Source: Qipengyuania sediminis (lineage in GTDB: Bacteria > Pseudomonadota > Alphaproteobacteria > Sphingomonadales > Sphingomonadaceae). Taken from it: DNA of 64,000 nt. Below the pieces are notes generated by a model that ran no database searches, was not told where the DNA came from, and worked only from the letters and a program-made list of their open reading frames with translations. The position numbers and the translations under genes are program-made. This document shows, one piece after another, positions 44,238 to 52,719 of the stretch. Location: NCBI RefSeq assembly GCF_004358425.1, contig NZ_CP037948.1:1488001-1552000 (forward strand). The letters are read 5' to 3'. The stretch's first letter is position 1, and each line of letters begins with the position of its first letter.

Positions 44238-44265
44238 GAACCCTCGCCCGGCCGCCCCGTTCCTA
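44235..44265 (+). promoter_or_regulatory. Inverted repeat spanning the dapD stop codon
   Basis: TAGGAAC (44235-44241) and GTTCCTA (44259-44265) are perfect 7-bp arms around a 17-nt loop; the first three bases are the dapD stop codon. No U-run follows, so it is not a standard terminator. It lies between dapD and the small membrane protein and could be an mRNA hairpin or a regulator site. Confidence 0.35.
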
Positions 44266-44284
44266 CTGCACGACAGGAGGCACC

Positions 44285-44608
44285 ATGCACACCGAAGGCA
44301 ATGAAGTTCACGTCAGCGAAGAAGAAGCCAGCGGTGGCTCGAAAGAAGGCGTGGTGCGCTGGGTGCTGGTCATCGGCCTGATCCTGGTGGTCGGGGCCTT
44401 TGCCGTGATCGTGATGATGGGCTCCGCTGCGAACACCGATCCCAACGAAGCCAATGTCAACGTCAGCGCCAAGGTCGCAGAGCAGGAAGATGCCCGCGCC
44501 GAGGCGACCAGCAGCGACACCGATTCGATCGTCACCACCTCCACCAGCCCCGCCGGCACCGCGGAGGAGCGCGGCGAAGCGGGCGGGGTCCCGACGGTCG
44601 AGAACTGA
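44285..44608 (+). CDS. Small single-pass membrane protein of unknown function
   Basis: The 107-residue protein has an acidic N-terminus (HVSEEEASGG), one strong membrane helix (about residues 23-45, VVRWVLVIGLILVVGAFAV) and an acidic, Thr/Ser/Ala-rich tail. ACAGGAGG lies five bases upstream, an excellent ribosome site. No motif or family is recognised. It is 47 bp downstream of dapD and could be in its transcript. Confidence 0.75.
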   Translation: MHTEGNEVHVSEEEASGGSKEGVVRWVLVIGLILVVGAFAVIVMMGSAANTDPNEANVNVSAKVAEQEDARAEATSSDTDSIVTTSTSPAGTAEERGEAGGVPTVEN

Positions 44609-44626
44609 GGGCGCCCGGGGGCGGGC

Positions 44627-45904
44627 CTAGCCCCCTGTCCCCACCGCCGGCGTCTCGATAGGCGGCATCGCCTTCATCCGCGCCGCCGTCGCCTCCGCGC
44701 CGCGCAGGGCGCGCATGATGTTGCGGTTGGCGATCTTCTCGAGCTCCGCCTGCGTATAGCCTCGCCGCGCGAGTTCGGCAAAGAGCGCGGGGTAGCCGGC
44801 GACGTCCTCCGCCCCCACCGGGCCGGACGGCATGCCATCATAATCGCCGCCGATGCCGATGTGGTCGATCCCGGCCACCTTGCGGATATGATCGATGTGA
44901 TCGGCCCAGACCGACAGGCCGACCTTGGGCGGCGGGTTGGCCGCATCCCAGGCGGCCATCGCCTGCGTCACCGCTGCTGGCTGGCCGCGCCACAGGCTTT
45001 CCTGCCGCGCCTGCTCACCCGCGCGGCCCGCCGCGTGCTGGCGAAGCTCTTCACCGAGGAACCCGGGCAGGCCGACCACCATCACCACCCCGCCGTTGGC
45101 CGGCAGACGCCGCAACACGGCATCGGGCACATTCCTCGCATGTCCATTGACCGCGCGCGCGCCCGAATGGCTGAAGATCACCGGCGCGCGGCTTTCGTCG
45201 AGCGCGTCCATCATCGTCGCCTCGCTCACATGGCTGAGATCGACCAGCATCCCCAGGCGGTTCATCTCGCGCACCACCTGGCGGCCGAAATCATTCAGCC
45301 CCTCGTGCTTCGGCGCGTCGGTGGCGGCATCCGCCCAGCTGAGCGTCTTGTTGTGTGTAAGCGTCAGGTAGCGGACGCCGAGGTCGTAAGTCTGGCGCAG
45401 CACGGCGAGGCTTTCGCCGATCGAATTGCCCCCCTCCATGCCCATGATCGAGGCGATCCGCCCCCGCTTCATCGCCGCCTCCACGCCATCCGCCGTGGTT
45501 ACCAGCGCGAAGACGTCGGGATGGCGGGCGAGCAGCCGCTTGGTGACGTCGATCTGCTCCATGACCGCGACCACCGCCTGTGGCTCGCTCAGGGTCATGG
45601 GGACATAGACCGACCAGAACTGCGCCCCGACCCGTCCCTGCTTCAGCCGGCGTATATCGGTATGCATGGGGCCTTCGCCACCGGGATCAGGCGCCTTGGT
45701 GCTGTCGTTGAAATCGAAGCCCGCGATGACGTTGCGATAGCGTTCGCGCAGCGCCCAGGGGACGTCGTTATGCCCATCGAAGACCGGCGCGGCGCGCAGC
45801 GCGGCCTCCGCCACTTTCTCGGGCGGGCGGCTCTGCGCGGTGAGCGCGGCAGGGAGGGCAAGGGCGGCGAGCGTCAAAGCGCTCCTGGCCAGCAAACGAG
45901 TCAT
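44627..45904 (-). CDS. Membrane dipeptidase, peptidase family M19
   Basis: Exported zinc dipeptidase of 425 residues of the renal dipeptidase type. The signal is about 22 residues (LTLAALALPAALTAQ). The metal-binding FDGHNDVPWALRERY is near residue 42. MGMEGGNSIGE, VRYLTLTHNK, LVDLSHVSEATM, PVIFSHSGARAV and HIGIGGDYDGM follow, giving the family's His/Asp/Glu ligands. Substrates are probably dipeptides with D-residues or peptidoglycan fragments. It is convergent with the small membrane protein upstream on the map. Confidence 0.94.
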   Translation of the reverse strand: MTRLLARSALTLAALALPAALTAQSRPPEKVAEAALRAAPVFDGHNDVPWALRERYRNVIAGFDFNDSTKAPDPGGEGPMHTDIRRLKQGRVGAQFWSVYVPMTLSEPQAVVAVMEQIDVTKRLLARHPDVFALVTTADGVEAAMKRGRIASIMGMEGGNSIGESLAVLRQTYDLGVRYLTLTHNKTLSWADAATDAPKHEGLNDFGRQVVREMNRLGMLVDLSHVSEATMMDALDESRAPVIFSHSGARAVNGHARNVPDAVLRRLPANGGVVMVVGLPGFLGEELRQHAAGRAGEQARQESLWRGQPAAVTQAMAAWDAANPPPKVGLSVWADHIDHIRKVAGIDHIGIGGDYDGMPSGPVGAEDVAGYPALFAELARRGYTQAELEKIANRNIMRALRGAEATAARMKAMPPIETPAVGTGG

Positions 45905-45972
45905 CGGCGGTCCTCCTCCAAATCCTTGATCGGCACTTGTAATGGTCGGCGCGCGAAGGAAAAGCCCCGCTA

Positions 45973-46218
45973 ATGCCCGACGGGGATGCCGAAGATGCGA
46001 TCCGCGAATTCACCGCCCGGCGCGGGGCGGGGAAGACCGTCTGCCCGAGCGAGATCGCACGTGAGCTCGCCGGTGATGGCGGCGACTGGCGCGCACGAAT
46101 GGCGGAGGTGCATCATGCGGTCGATGCGCTCGTTGCGGAGCGCGCCGTCGTGCTGAGCTGGAAGGGAGCACGGTTGGTGCGCCGCGACGGCCCCTACCGC
46201 ATCGGCTTGCCGAGATGA
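45973..46218 (+). CDS. DUF3253 family protein
   Basis: Small cytosolic protein of 81 residues with GKTVCPSEIARELAGDGGDW, HAVDALVAERAVVLSWKG and a closing GPYRIGLPR, the features of the DUF3253 family, which has a winged-helix look. Function is unknown. Its stop overlaps the start of the DoxX-like gene (ATGA), so the two are co-translated. Confidence 0.88.
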   Translation: MPDGDAEDAIREFTARRGAGKTVCPSEIARELAGDGGDWRARMAEVHHAVDALVAERAVVLSWKGARLVRRDGPYRIGLPR

Positions 46219-46625
46219 AGGTGCGGGCGGCCCTGCGACTGCTGCTCGCCGCACTCTACGCGCTTGCCGGAGTGCTGCATCTGCTGCGACCCCGACCCTT
46301 TCTCGGCATCATGCCCGGCTGGGTGCCTCTTCCCGAGGAAGTCGTGATGCTGACCGGAGTCGCGGAGCTTGCCGGCGCTGCGGCGCTGGCCCAGTCCTGG
46401 TCCGCGCCCCTGCGGCGCGCGGGCGCGGTGGGGCTCGCACTCTATGCGGTCGGCGTGTTTCCCGCGAACATCAACCACTTCGCGCTTGATATGGCGCGCA
46501 GTGACGGAGGCGGATTGGGCCTTGCCTACCATGTGCCCCGCATGCTGTTGCAGCCGGTATTGGTATGGCTCGCCCTGTGGACGGGCGGCGTCACGAACTG
46601 GCCGTTCGCGCGCCGCCCCTCCTAG
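46215..46625 (+). CDS. DoxX-like membrane protein
   Basis: Membrane protein of 136 residues with four predicted helices: LRLLLAALYALAGVLHL, VVMLTGVAELAGAAALA, VGLALYAVGVFPANINH and LLQPVLVWLALW. The layout with FPANINHF in the third helix matches the DoxX-like family found in many bacteria. The biochemical role is not established. It is coupled to the DUF3253 gene by a four-base overlap and is convergent with the SWIB gene. Confidence 0.85.
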   Translation: MKVRAALRLLLAALYALAGVLHLLRPRPFLGIMPGWVPLPEEVVMLTGVAELAGAAALAQSWSAPLRRAGAVGLALYAVGVFPANINHFALDMARSDGGGLGLAYHVPRMLLQPVLVWLALWTGGVTNWPFARRPS

Positions 46626-46648
46626 TCCTCACGGATATTCAGCGGCGA

Positions 46649-46903
46649 TCACTTCATGTGCTTGGAGACGGCACCGGTCATCTTGAACATCGAGATCTGA
46701 TCCTTGCCGATCACCTTGCCCAGCTTGGCATCGGGATTGATCATGCGCTTGTCCTTGCTGTCCTGCAGGCTGTTCGCCTTGATGTGGTCCCAGACCTTGC
46801 TGGTCACCTGGGCGCGGGTCATCGGGCCCTTGCCGCAGACATCCTCGAGCTCGGGGGTCAGCGTGACGGGTTTCTGCAGCGCATTGTTCTTGCCGGCCAT
46901 CAT
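46649..46903 (-). CDS. SWIB/MDM2 domain protein
   Basis: An 84-residue protein that is one SWIB domain: LTPELEDVCGKGPMTRAQVTSKVWDHIK, shown in pieces as ELEDVCGKGPMTR and VTSKVWDHIKANSLQD, then INPDAKLGKVIG and ISMFKMTGAVSKHMK. SWIB domains occur in eukaryotic chromatin remodelers and, as short proteins, in chlamydiae and some proteobacteria. The bacterial role is unknown, perhaps nucleoid-associated. GAAAGGAC precedes the start. Confidence 0.92.
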   Translation of the reverse strand: MMAGKNNALQKPVTLTPELEDVCGKGPMTRAQVTSKVWDHIKANSLQDSKDKRMINPDAKLGKVIGKDQISMFKMTGAVSKHMK

Positions 46904-47172
46904 GTCGTCCTTTCCAAAAGACCTCTACCATAGATTCTGAGCGGACGCCGCGGGTGTACCCCCGGCACGGCTCATGGCGGACAGCTTGCCCTCGCCGGGG
47001 GCGCCTCGCCAAGCCAAAACGCGCATCCGGCGCGGGTTATCCGCAATCCCAAGCCCTTTTTTGCCTCCGCGCGGGCAAATTCGGGCTGTCGCCCCCCGCT
47101 CACCCGGTGTTAAGCTCGTCCTCCGCATGGCCGGCACGGATCGCGCGCCTGCCGCGAGGGGAGCTTTTCGAC

Positions 47173-48609
47173 ATGAACATGGGTCGCACCATCCTGCCCT
47201 CGATCGTGGCGCTATCGCTTGCCGCTTGCGGGGGCGGGGGCGGATCGGGCGGCGGGAGCACGCCGGGGCCGGGCACCGGGGTAACGCCCACGCCCACCCC
47301 GCCCCCCACCACCGGGACGTGCAGCTATTCGAGCCGGGCACAGTTCGTTCGCGACACGCTGAACGAATGGTATCTGTTCCCAGAGCTCCTCGATCTTACT
47401 GTCAATCCGGCGAGCTTCACCGATGTCCAGACCTATATCGACGCGCTGGTCGCCCCCGCCAGGGCCCAGGCGCGCGACCGCTATTTCACCTACATCACTT
47501 CGATCGCGGAAGAAAACCGGCTGATCCAGACCGGCTCCAACGCGGGCTTCGGCATTCGCCTCTCCTACGACACCGCGGCCAACCGGGTCTACGTGCTGGA
47601 GGCTTTCGAAGGCGCGCCGGGCTTTGCCGCCGGGATCGACCGCGGGACCGAAATCCTCAGCATCAACGGGACCTCGGTCGCTTCGCTGATGGCTTCGGGC
47701 GGGGCGAACGCGGTCTCCGACGCGCTCGGGCCCACCCAGGCGGGGGTGACCCGCACGCTCACCTTCCGCCCGCTTGGCGGGACGGATCAGACGCGCGAGA
47801 TCACCAAGACCGAATTCAGCCTCGATCCCGTGTCCGACCGATACGGCGTCAAGCTGCTGGCGGACGGGGCCGGCGGCCAGGTGGGCTACATCAACCTCAG
47901 GACCTTTATCGTCCAGGACGCGGGGCCGCAGCTGCGCGCCGCGGTGGCACAGTTCAAGGCCGCTGGCGTGAACCGGGTGATCCTCGACTTCCGCTACAAC
48001 GGCGGCGGGCTGGTTTCCGTCGCCAAATTGCTCGGCGACCTGCTCGCCGCCGACAAGACGGGCCAGGTATTCTCGCGCACCGTGCTGCGCCCGTCCAAGT
48101 CCTCGGAGAACGAGACCGATCTGTTCGCCGCCCAGCCGGAAGCGATCGCCGCCACGCGCATCGCGGTGATCGGGCATTCCGGGACTGCGTCGGCCAGCGA
48201 GCTCGTCGCCAATGCCTTCATTCCCTATCTCGGCACCGGCCTTGCGCTGGTAGGGGCGAACACCTTCGGAAAGCCCGTCGGCCAGTTCGCCTTCGACCGT
48301 TCGGCCTGCGACGACCGTCTGCGCGCTGTCACCTTCCGCACCGTCAACCGCGACGGCGGGGGCGACTATTACACCGGGCTCGCCTCGGTCATGCCGCGCA
48401 CCTGCGCGGCGGGCGACGATTTCCTGCGGCCGCTCGGCGATGCGGAGGAAGCCAGCACCAAGACCGCAGTCGATTTCCTCGCCGGGCGCAGCTGCACGCC
48501 GATCACCGCGGGCGGCGGAGTTACCGCGCAGGGCGCGGGCGATCGCTATCGCTTGCTGCAATCGCGCGCGCCTACTGCGGCGCAGCGGGAGAACCCGGGG
48601 CTCTTCTAG
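47173..48609 (+). CDS. S41 family C-terminal processing-type peptidase, lipoprotein
   Basis: Exported serine protease of 478 residues. The lipobox (ALSLAAC, Cys19) is followed by a Gly run and a Pro/Thr linker to about residue 48. A helical domain (50-115) leads to a PDZ domain (about 118-215, FGIRLSYDTAANRVYVLE, GIDRGTEILSING). The S41 catalytic domain contains VILDFRYNGGG, the nucleophile in GHSGTASASELVAN and the lysine in NTFGKPVGQ. The Ser/Lys dyad appears intact. GAGGGGAG lies nine bases upstream of the ATG. Confidence 0.92.
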   Translation: MNMGRTILPSIVALSLAACGGGGGSGGGSTPGPGTGVTPTPTPPPTTGTCSYSSRAQFVRDTLNEWYLFPELLDLTVNPASFTDVQTYIDALVAPARAQARDRYFTYITSIAEENRLIQTGSNAGFGIRLSYDTAANRVYVLEAFEGAPGFAAGIDRGTEILSINGTSVASLMASGGANAVSDALGPTQAGVTRTLTFRPLGGTDQTREITKTEFSLDPVSDRYGVKLLADGAGGQVGYINLRTFIVQDAGPQLRAAVAQFKAAGVNRVILDFRYNGGGLVSVAKLLGDLLAADKTGQVFSRTVLRPSKSSENETDLFAAQPEAIAATRIAVIGHSGTASASELVANAFIPYLGTGLALVGANTFGKPVGQFAFDRSACDDRLRAVTFRTVNRDGGGDYYTGLASVMPRTCAAGDDFLRPLGDAEEASTKTAVDFLAGRSCTPITAGGGVTAQGAGDRYRLLQSRAPTAAQRENPGLF

Positions 48610-48618
48610 CGCGAGGGG

Positions 48619-49068
48619 CTAGGGCGGGCTCGTCTCGGTGAAGGGCTGGCGGCTGGTCCAGGCGCAGCCGCTGCGCTGGTCGCCGCCGATGCTGAGCGTG
48701 ACGATATAGGGGAAGCGCCTGTCGCTCATCCCGTCCGAGCATGCCCCGGGGGTGATCGCGAGGTCGAAGGCAGCGCCGCGCAAGACGCCGCTGAAGGACA
48801 AGCCGTTGTTACCGGCGAAGCGCCGTACCGCGATCGTTTCGCCCGCCTGCTTCTCGGGCGTCGCATAGGTGAGGCGGGTGCCCGCGATCTCGCCGCTCCA
48901 GAACGGCTCGGTGCCGAGAAAGCGGATGGTCTCGTCAGGCGCGATCCCGGCGAAAACCGATGCCGGGCGGTCCGCGATGGCGGACCCACCCGTGCCCCCC
49001 TCCGCCCCCGGCCGGCAGGCCGCAAGCGCGAGGCACAGGAAGGCGGCGCTGGCGGGAAGCTTGGGCAT
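48619..49068 (-). CDS. COG3650-like lipoprotein
   Basis: Exported lipoprotein of 149 residues with lipobox ALAAC (Cys18). The mature part carries FLGTEPFWSGEIAGTRLTY, FAGNNGLSFSGVL and ITPGACSDGMSDRRFPY, a pattern common to the COG3650 group of predicted membrane proteins. The function is unknown. It is convergent with the S41 protease gene, with stops about 10 bp apart. Confidence 0.85.
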   Translation of the reverse strand: MPKLPASAAFLCLALAACRPGAEGGTGGSAIADRPASVFAGIAPDETIRFLGTEPFWSGEIAGTRLTYATPEKQAGETIAVRRFAGNNGLSFSGVLRGAAFDLAITPGACSDGMSDRRFPYIVTLSIGGDQRSGCAWTSRQPFTETSPP

Positions 49069-49112
49069 GACCGCCGGTCTGCGGGCGTTCTCGCCGGCTT
49101 GTCAACCGCGCC

Positions 49113-50024
49113 TCAGCGCCACCCGAAGATCCGAGCGAGGAAGCCGCTGGCGGGAGTACGCTGCTCGGCCAAGCCCTCGGCCTGCATCCGCCGGCGCAGC
49201 GCGGTGACGGTCGGGGGCGATGCGACCGCCTCGTCTTCAGCGGGGCGGCGCTGGATGAAGCTGTCGCCGAAACTCGCGGCCTCGACGTCGCGCCCGCCCA
49301 CGAGCTCGAGGATTGGCCGCGCCCGCGCCGCGCCGGTGGCGTGGATCGCCACCGCTTCGGGCCGCATATCGACCATCCCGGCGATCACCGGAACGCCGCC
49401 CGGCAGGCCGGTCGACGCCGAGGCCGCGGCGACCGCCTGGTGCCAGCGCAGCGCGCGCCACCAGCAGCCGAGCACGAACTCGACATAGCGCAGCGGTGCC
49501 GTCGTTTGCTCGCCATCGCGGAAAAAGTGGCGCTGCTTGTGATGGAGCAGGCGGGTGTTGAGGCCGTCCAGTCCTTCGATCGCCATATGCACCTCGATAT
49601 CCTCCTCGCGCCCGGCCCAGGCGGGCTCGGCGGCCTGGCATTCGTCGAGCAGCTGCCAGTGGACGGCGGAGCTGAACGCATAGGCCTCGTCGGTATAGAT
49701 GCCGAGCAGCACGTGCGGCCGGTGCGCCACGCCCTTCTCGAAGGCGCGGTCGGCCTCGTTGGCGATGGCGATGGTGACGCCAGTGACGGGCTCCCCCTCG
49801 TGCAGCGCGATGGCTTCGGCGAGCTCGTCCCAACCCGAGAGGGTGACGGCATCGCGAGGCACTTCGAGGCAACTCCAGGCGAGCTCGCTGTCGAGCGCGG
49901 TGAGCGCTTCGGCAAGCTGCGCTTCGGCCTCGTCCAGGGCGCACGCGGCAAACAGCGCCTGCAATTCGGCATTCCAGGCGATTTCGCCGGCTTCGCTGGC
50001 GAATCTGTGCTGCAAATCATGCAT
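49113..50024 (-). CDS. Conserved protein of unknown function
   Basis: A 303-residue soluble protein without signal peptide or membrane segment. It is acidic in its N-terminal half (ALDEAEAQLAEALTALDSEL) and has VHMAIEGLDGLNTRLLHHKQRH and VLGCWWRALRWHQAVA in the centre; the C-terminus is a basic helix-like stretch (ALRRRMQAEGLAEQ). I recognise no domain. Codon use matches the neighbours and the reverse frames do not. It is followed on the same strand by the COG3650-like lipoprotein. Confidence 0.75.
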   Translation of the reverse strand: MHDLQHRFASEAGEIAWNAELQALFAACALDEAEAQLAEALTALDSELAWSCLEVPRDAVTLSGWDELAEAIALHEGEPVTGVTIAIANEADRAFEKGVAHRPHVLLGIYTDEAYAFSSAVHWQLLDECQAAEPAWAGREEDIEVHMAIEGLDGLNTRLLHHKQRHFFRDGEQTTAPLRYVEFVLGCWWRALRWHQAVAAASASTGLPGGVPVIAGMVDMRPEAVAIHATGAARARPILELVGGRDVEAASFGDSFIQRRPAEDEAVASPPTVTALRRRMQAEGLAEQRTPASGFLARIFGWR

Positions 50025-50234
50025 AACGCGTGCTGACCCTCATTTCCCCGATGCATAGGGGTGAATCCCGACTGCGGCGTTAACCTAGGCCCTGAACCAT
50101 TATATCGCTGTTACCCCACGCGGTTGCCGGGCTCTTTCGCCGCAGCGTTAAGGATCAATGAAGCCTCGCGCGGGAACGCGGGGCGGAGGAGCAGCGTTTC
50201 CGAAGCCAGACAAGCTATTGTGCGAGACGCGAAA

Positions 50235-50723
50235 ATGACCATCCCCATGCCTTTGTGGGGAGCGGGCCTGGCAGTTGCCTTGGGAGGGGCTTTGGCGGGC
50301 AATGCGCTGGGTTCGGTTCCCATCCTCGACCGGTCCACGCTTCAGACCTATTACCAGAGCCACGATGACAGTATGGGCGAGGAGCCCGATGAAGTGCTGC
50401 CCGATCACTACCCGCTGGTGACGCCCGAAGGCACGGTGCCGGTGGCGGCGCTGAGCGAACGCGGGCTCTACAGCCAGGCGCGCTTCCGCGCCTTCGCCCA
50501 TGCCTATAGCGGCGATCCCGGCCCCGCGCCGCTCCCCGATTACCCCGAACCCGCAGAGGCCGCTGCCGAGGCACGCCCGGTGCTGGCGATGGCGGAGGAC
50601 CCGCCCACCGCGGCGGAAGCACCCGCGCCCGCGCCATTGCGCCTTGCCGCCGGGCCAGCCGCGGTGGCAGCGGCCGGTCAGGCGAAGCTCATCGACGTGG
50701 CGCTCACGCTCGGCGGACAGTGA
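50235..50723 (+). CDS. Probable exported or membrane-anchored hypothetical protein
   Basis: A 162-residue protein with a hydrophobic N-terminus (MPLWGAGLAVALGGALAGNAL) that may be an uncleaved signal anchor. The middle contains ILDRSTLQTYYQSHDDSMG and the C-terminal half is Ala/Pro/Glu-rich and probably disordered. No family is recognised. The start codon is uncertain because no strong ribosome site is seen; the reading frame extends upstream to about 50061 without similarity to anything known. Confidence 0.6.
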   Translation: MTIPMPLWGAGLAVALGGALAGNALGSVPILDRSTLQTYYQSHDDSMGEEPDEVLPDHYPLVTPEGTVPVAALSERGLYSQARFRAFAHAYSGDPGPAPLPDYPEPAEAAAEARPVLAMAEDPPTAAEAPAPAPLRLAAGPAAVAAAGQAKLIDVALTLGGQ

Positions 50724-50743
50724 CCGCGGCCGGGCGCGCCTGA

Positions 50744-51346
50744 ATGGATATCGTCGCCATCCTCGGCATCGCGGGCAGCGTCAGCTTGCTTGCGGGATGG
50801 CGGCTCTATCTCAGCGTCTTCGCCACCGGCCTCGCGATGCATTTCGGCGCACTGCCAGTGCCTGAACATCTCGCCGCGCTGGAACTGCTGGCCAATCCCT
50901 GGGTGATGGGGATCGCCGCCTCCGGCGCGCTGGCCGAGTTCTTCGCCGACAAGGTGATGTGGCTCGATTCGGTTTGGGACGCGGTGCACACGCTAGTCCG
51001 CCCGGTCGGCGGCGCGCTGCTGGCGCTTGCGATCGTCGACCCGGCGGATCCGGCGACCCAGGCAATCGCTTTTCTGCTCGGCGGCGGGGCGACCCTTGCC
51101 GCGCACGCGGGCAAGGCGGGCGCGCGGGCGGTGGTGAACACCAGCCCCGAGCCCGTCAGCAACATCGCCCTTTCCACCGCCGAGGACGTCGCGACCGGCG
51201 TGCTGTTGTGGGCAGCTTACGAATATCCCTATGCCGCCGCCGGGATCGCCGCGGTGCTGCTGGCGCTGGCGGTGGCGCTGTTGCTGATGGCGCGGCGGCT
51301 GGTGAAGCGGTTCTTCACCAGCAAGCCGCCCCCGGTGCCCTCCTGA
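50744..51346 (+). CDS. DUF4126 family membrane protein
   Basis: Membrane protein of 200 residues with five to six helices, including GIAGSVSLLAGWRLYLSVF, MGIAASGALAEFFADKVMWLDS, AFLLGGGATLAAHAGKAGAR and a final AVLLALAVALLLMARRL. The segment EFFADKVMWLDSVWDAVHTL is typical of DUF4126 proteins. Function is unknown. It starts 20 bp after the preceding gene, so the two are probably co-transcribed. Confidence 0.87.
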   Translation: MDIVAILGIAGSVSLLAGWRLYLSVFATGLAMHFGALPVPEHLAALELLANPWVMGIAASGALAEFFADKVMWLDSVWDAVHTLVRPVGGALLALAIVDPADPATQAIAFLLGGGATLAAHAGKAGARAVVNTSPEPVSNIALSTAEDVATGVLLWAAYEYPYAAAGIAAVLLALAVALLLMARRLVKRFFTSKPPPVPS

Positions 51347-52582
51347 TCAGCGATTGGCGGCGATCCAGGCTTCGACCGCGGGTGCAATCGTCTCGCGCCA
51401 GCGGCTGCCGTTGAAGATCCCGTAATGCCCTGCCCCTTTGGCGAGGAGATAGCGCTTCTTCCCGCGTGCCAGGCCGCTTGCGAGATCGAGCGCGGCCCTG
51501 GTCTGGCCGATACCTGAGATATCGTCGCGCTCCCCTTCCACCGCCAGCAGCGCGGTGCCGGTGATCCCGGTTAGGTCGACCAGTTCGCCGCGGTGGCGGA
51601 AGGTGCCATTGGGAAGCGAGTGCTTCTGGAACACCTCTTCGACCGTCTGGAGGTAGAATTCAGCGGTCATATCGCAGACGCTGCGGTATTCCTCGTAAAA
51701 GTCTTTGGTCGCCCGCGCGCTCGCCTTGTCGCCGATGGTGAGGTGCTTGAACATCTCCCAATGGCTCATCAGGTGATTGCCGAGGTTCATCGACATGAAA
51801 CCGGCGAGTTGCAGGAAGCCCGGATAGACCCGCCGCCCCGCCCCGCGATAGGCCATCGGCACCGTCGCGATCACCGACTGGCGGAACCATTCGATCGGCC
51901 GCTTCATGGCGAGTTCGTTGACCGTCGTCGGCGATTTGCGCGTATCGATCGGCCCGCCCATCATGGTGAGCGTACGGGGTGCGGCGGGCGACTTGCGCGC
52001 ATTGAGCAGCGCCGTCGCTGCGAGGACCGGGACCGAGGGCTGGCAGACCGCCATGGCGTGGACCCCGGCTGCAGGGTCGGCCGCGGCGATATGCTCGAGG
52101 AACCCGATCACATAGTCGATATAGTCGTCGAGATCGAAGCGCCCTTCGGCGACCGGAACGTTCCGCGCGTCGGCCCAGTCGGTGATATAGACTTCGCAGC
52201 TCTCCACCATCCGCGCCACCGTGCCGCGCAGCAGGGTGGCGTAATGCCCGCTCATCGGCGCGACGATCAGCAGGCGGGGGGCGTCCTCGGGCAAACCTTC
52301 GCGGCGGAAGCTGCGCAGATCGCCGAAGGGGCGGTTCACGACGATCGCTTCGGTCACGGCGTGGCTTTCGCCCCCCACCGTCACCGTTTCGATTCCGAAC
52401 TCGGGCTTGCCGCGCGGCGCGGTGGCATGGGCGAAGACCTCGAGCGCGCTTGCCGCCATCGGACCCAGCCCGCTGTAGCCCATCGGCAGCGCCGGGTTCG
52501 ACAGCATCTCCGCCCCGATCGAGGCCCAGGCGCTGGCGGCATTCAGCCAGCTGCGCTGAAATTCATGCGCGTTATAGAGCAA
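51347..52582 (-). CDS. phaZ: Intracellular polyhydroxyalkanoate depolymerase
   Basis: Degrades stored short-chain-length polyhydroxyalkanoate granules. At 411 residues it has the alpha/beta-hydrolase core with the unusual nucleophile Cys in AVCQPSVPVLAA, in place of the Ser of the lipase box, as known for PhaZ1-type enzymes. LLIVAPMSGHYATLLRGTV and VYITDWADARNVPV precede it. The catalytic His is probably in AKGAGHYGIFNGSRW at the C-terminus. No PHA synthase gene is in the window. It is convergent with DUF4126. Confidence 0.95.
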   Translation of the reverse strand: MLYNAHEFQRSWLNAASAWASIGAEMLSNPALPMGYSGLGPMAASALEVFAHATAPRGKPEFGIETVTVGGESHAVTEAIVVNRPFGDLRSFRREGLPEDAPRLLIVAPMSGHYATLLRGTVARMVESCEVYITDWADARNVPVAEGRFDLDDYIDYVIGFLEHIAAADPAAGVHAMAVCQPSVPVLAATALLNARKSPAAPRTLTMMGGPIDTRKSPTTVNELAMKRPIEWFRQSVIATVPMAYRGAGRRVYPGFLQLAGFMSMNLGNHLMSHWEMFKHLTIGDKASARATKDFYEEYRSVCDMTAEFYLQTVEEVFQKHSLPNGTFRHRGELVDLTGITGTALLAVEGERDDISGIGQTRAALDLASGLARGKKRYLLAKGAGHYGIFNGSRWRETIAPAVEAWIAANR

Positions 52583-52719
52583 TCATCACCCCCTTGCGGG
52601 CCCCAAGGGGTCCGAAAGCACCGATGTGGCGCCTGGATCGAGATGGTGCAACGCACAAACTGCGTACTCGGCCCCGGGCGAGGTGGATTTATCGTCGGGG
52701 CGCTCCTACCTCGCGCCGC

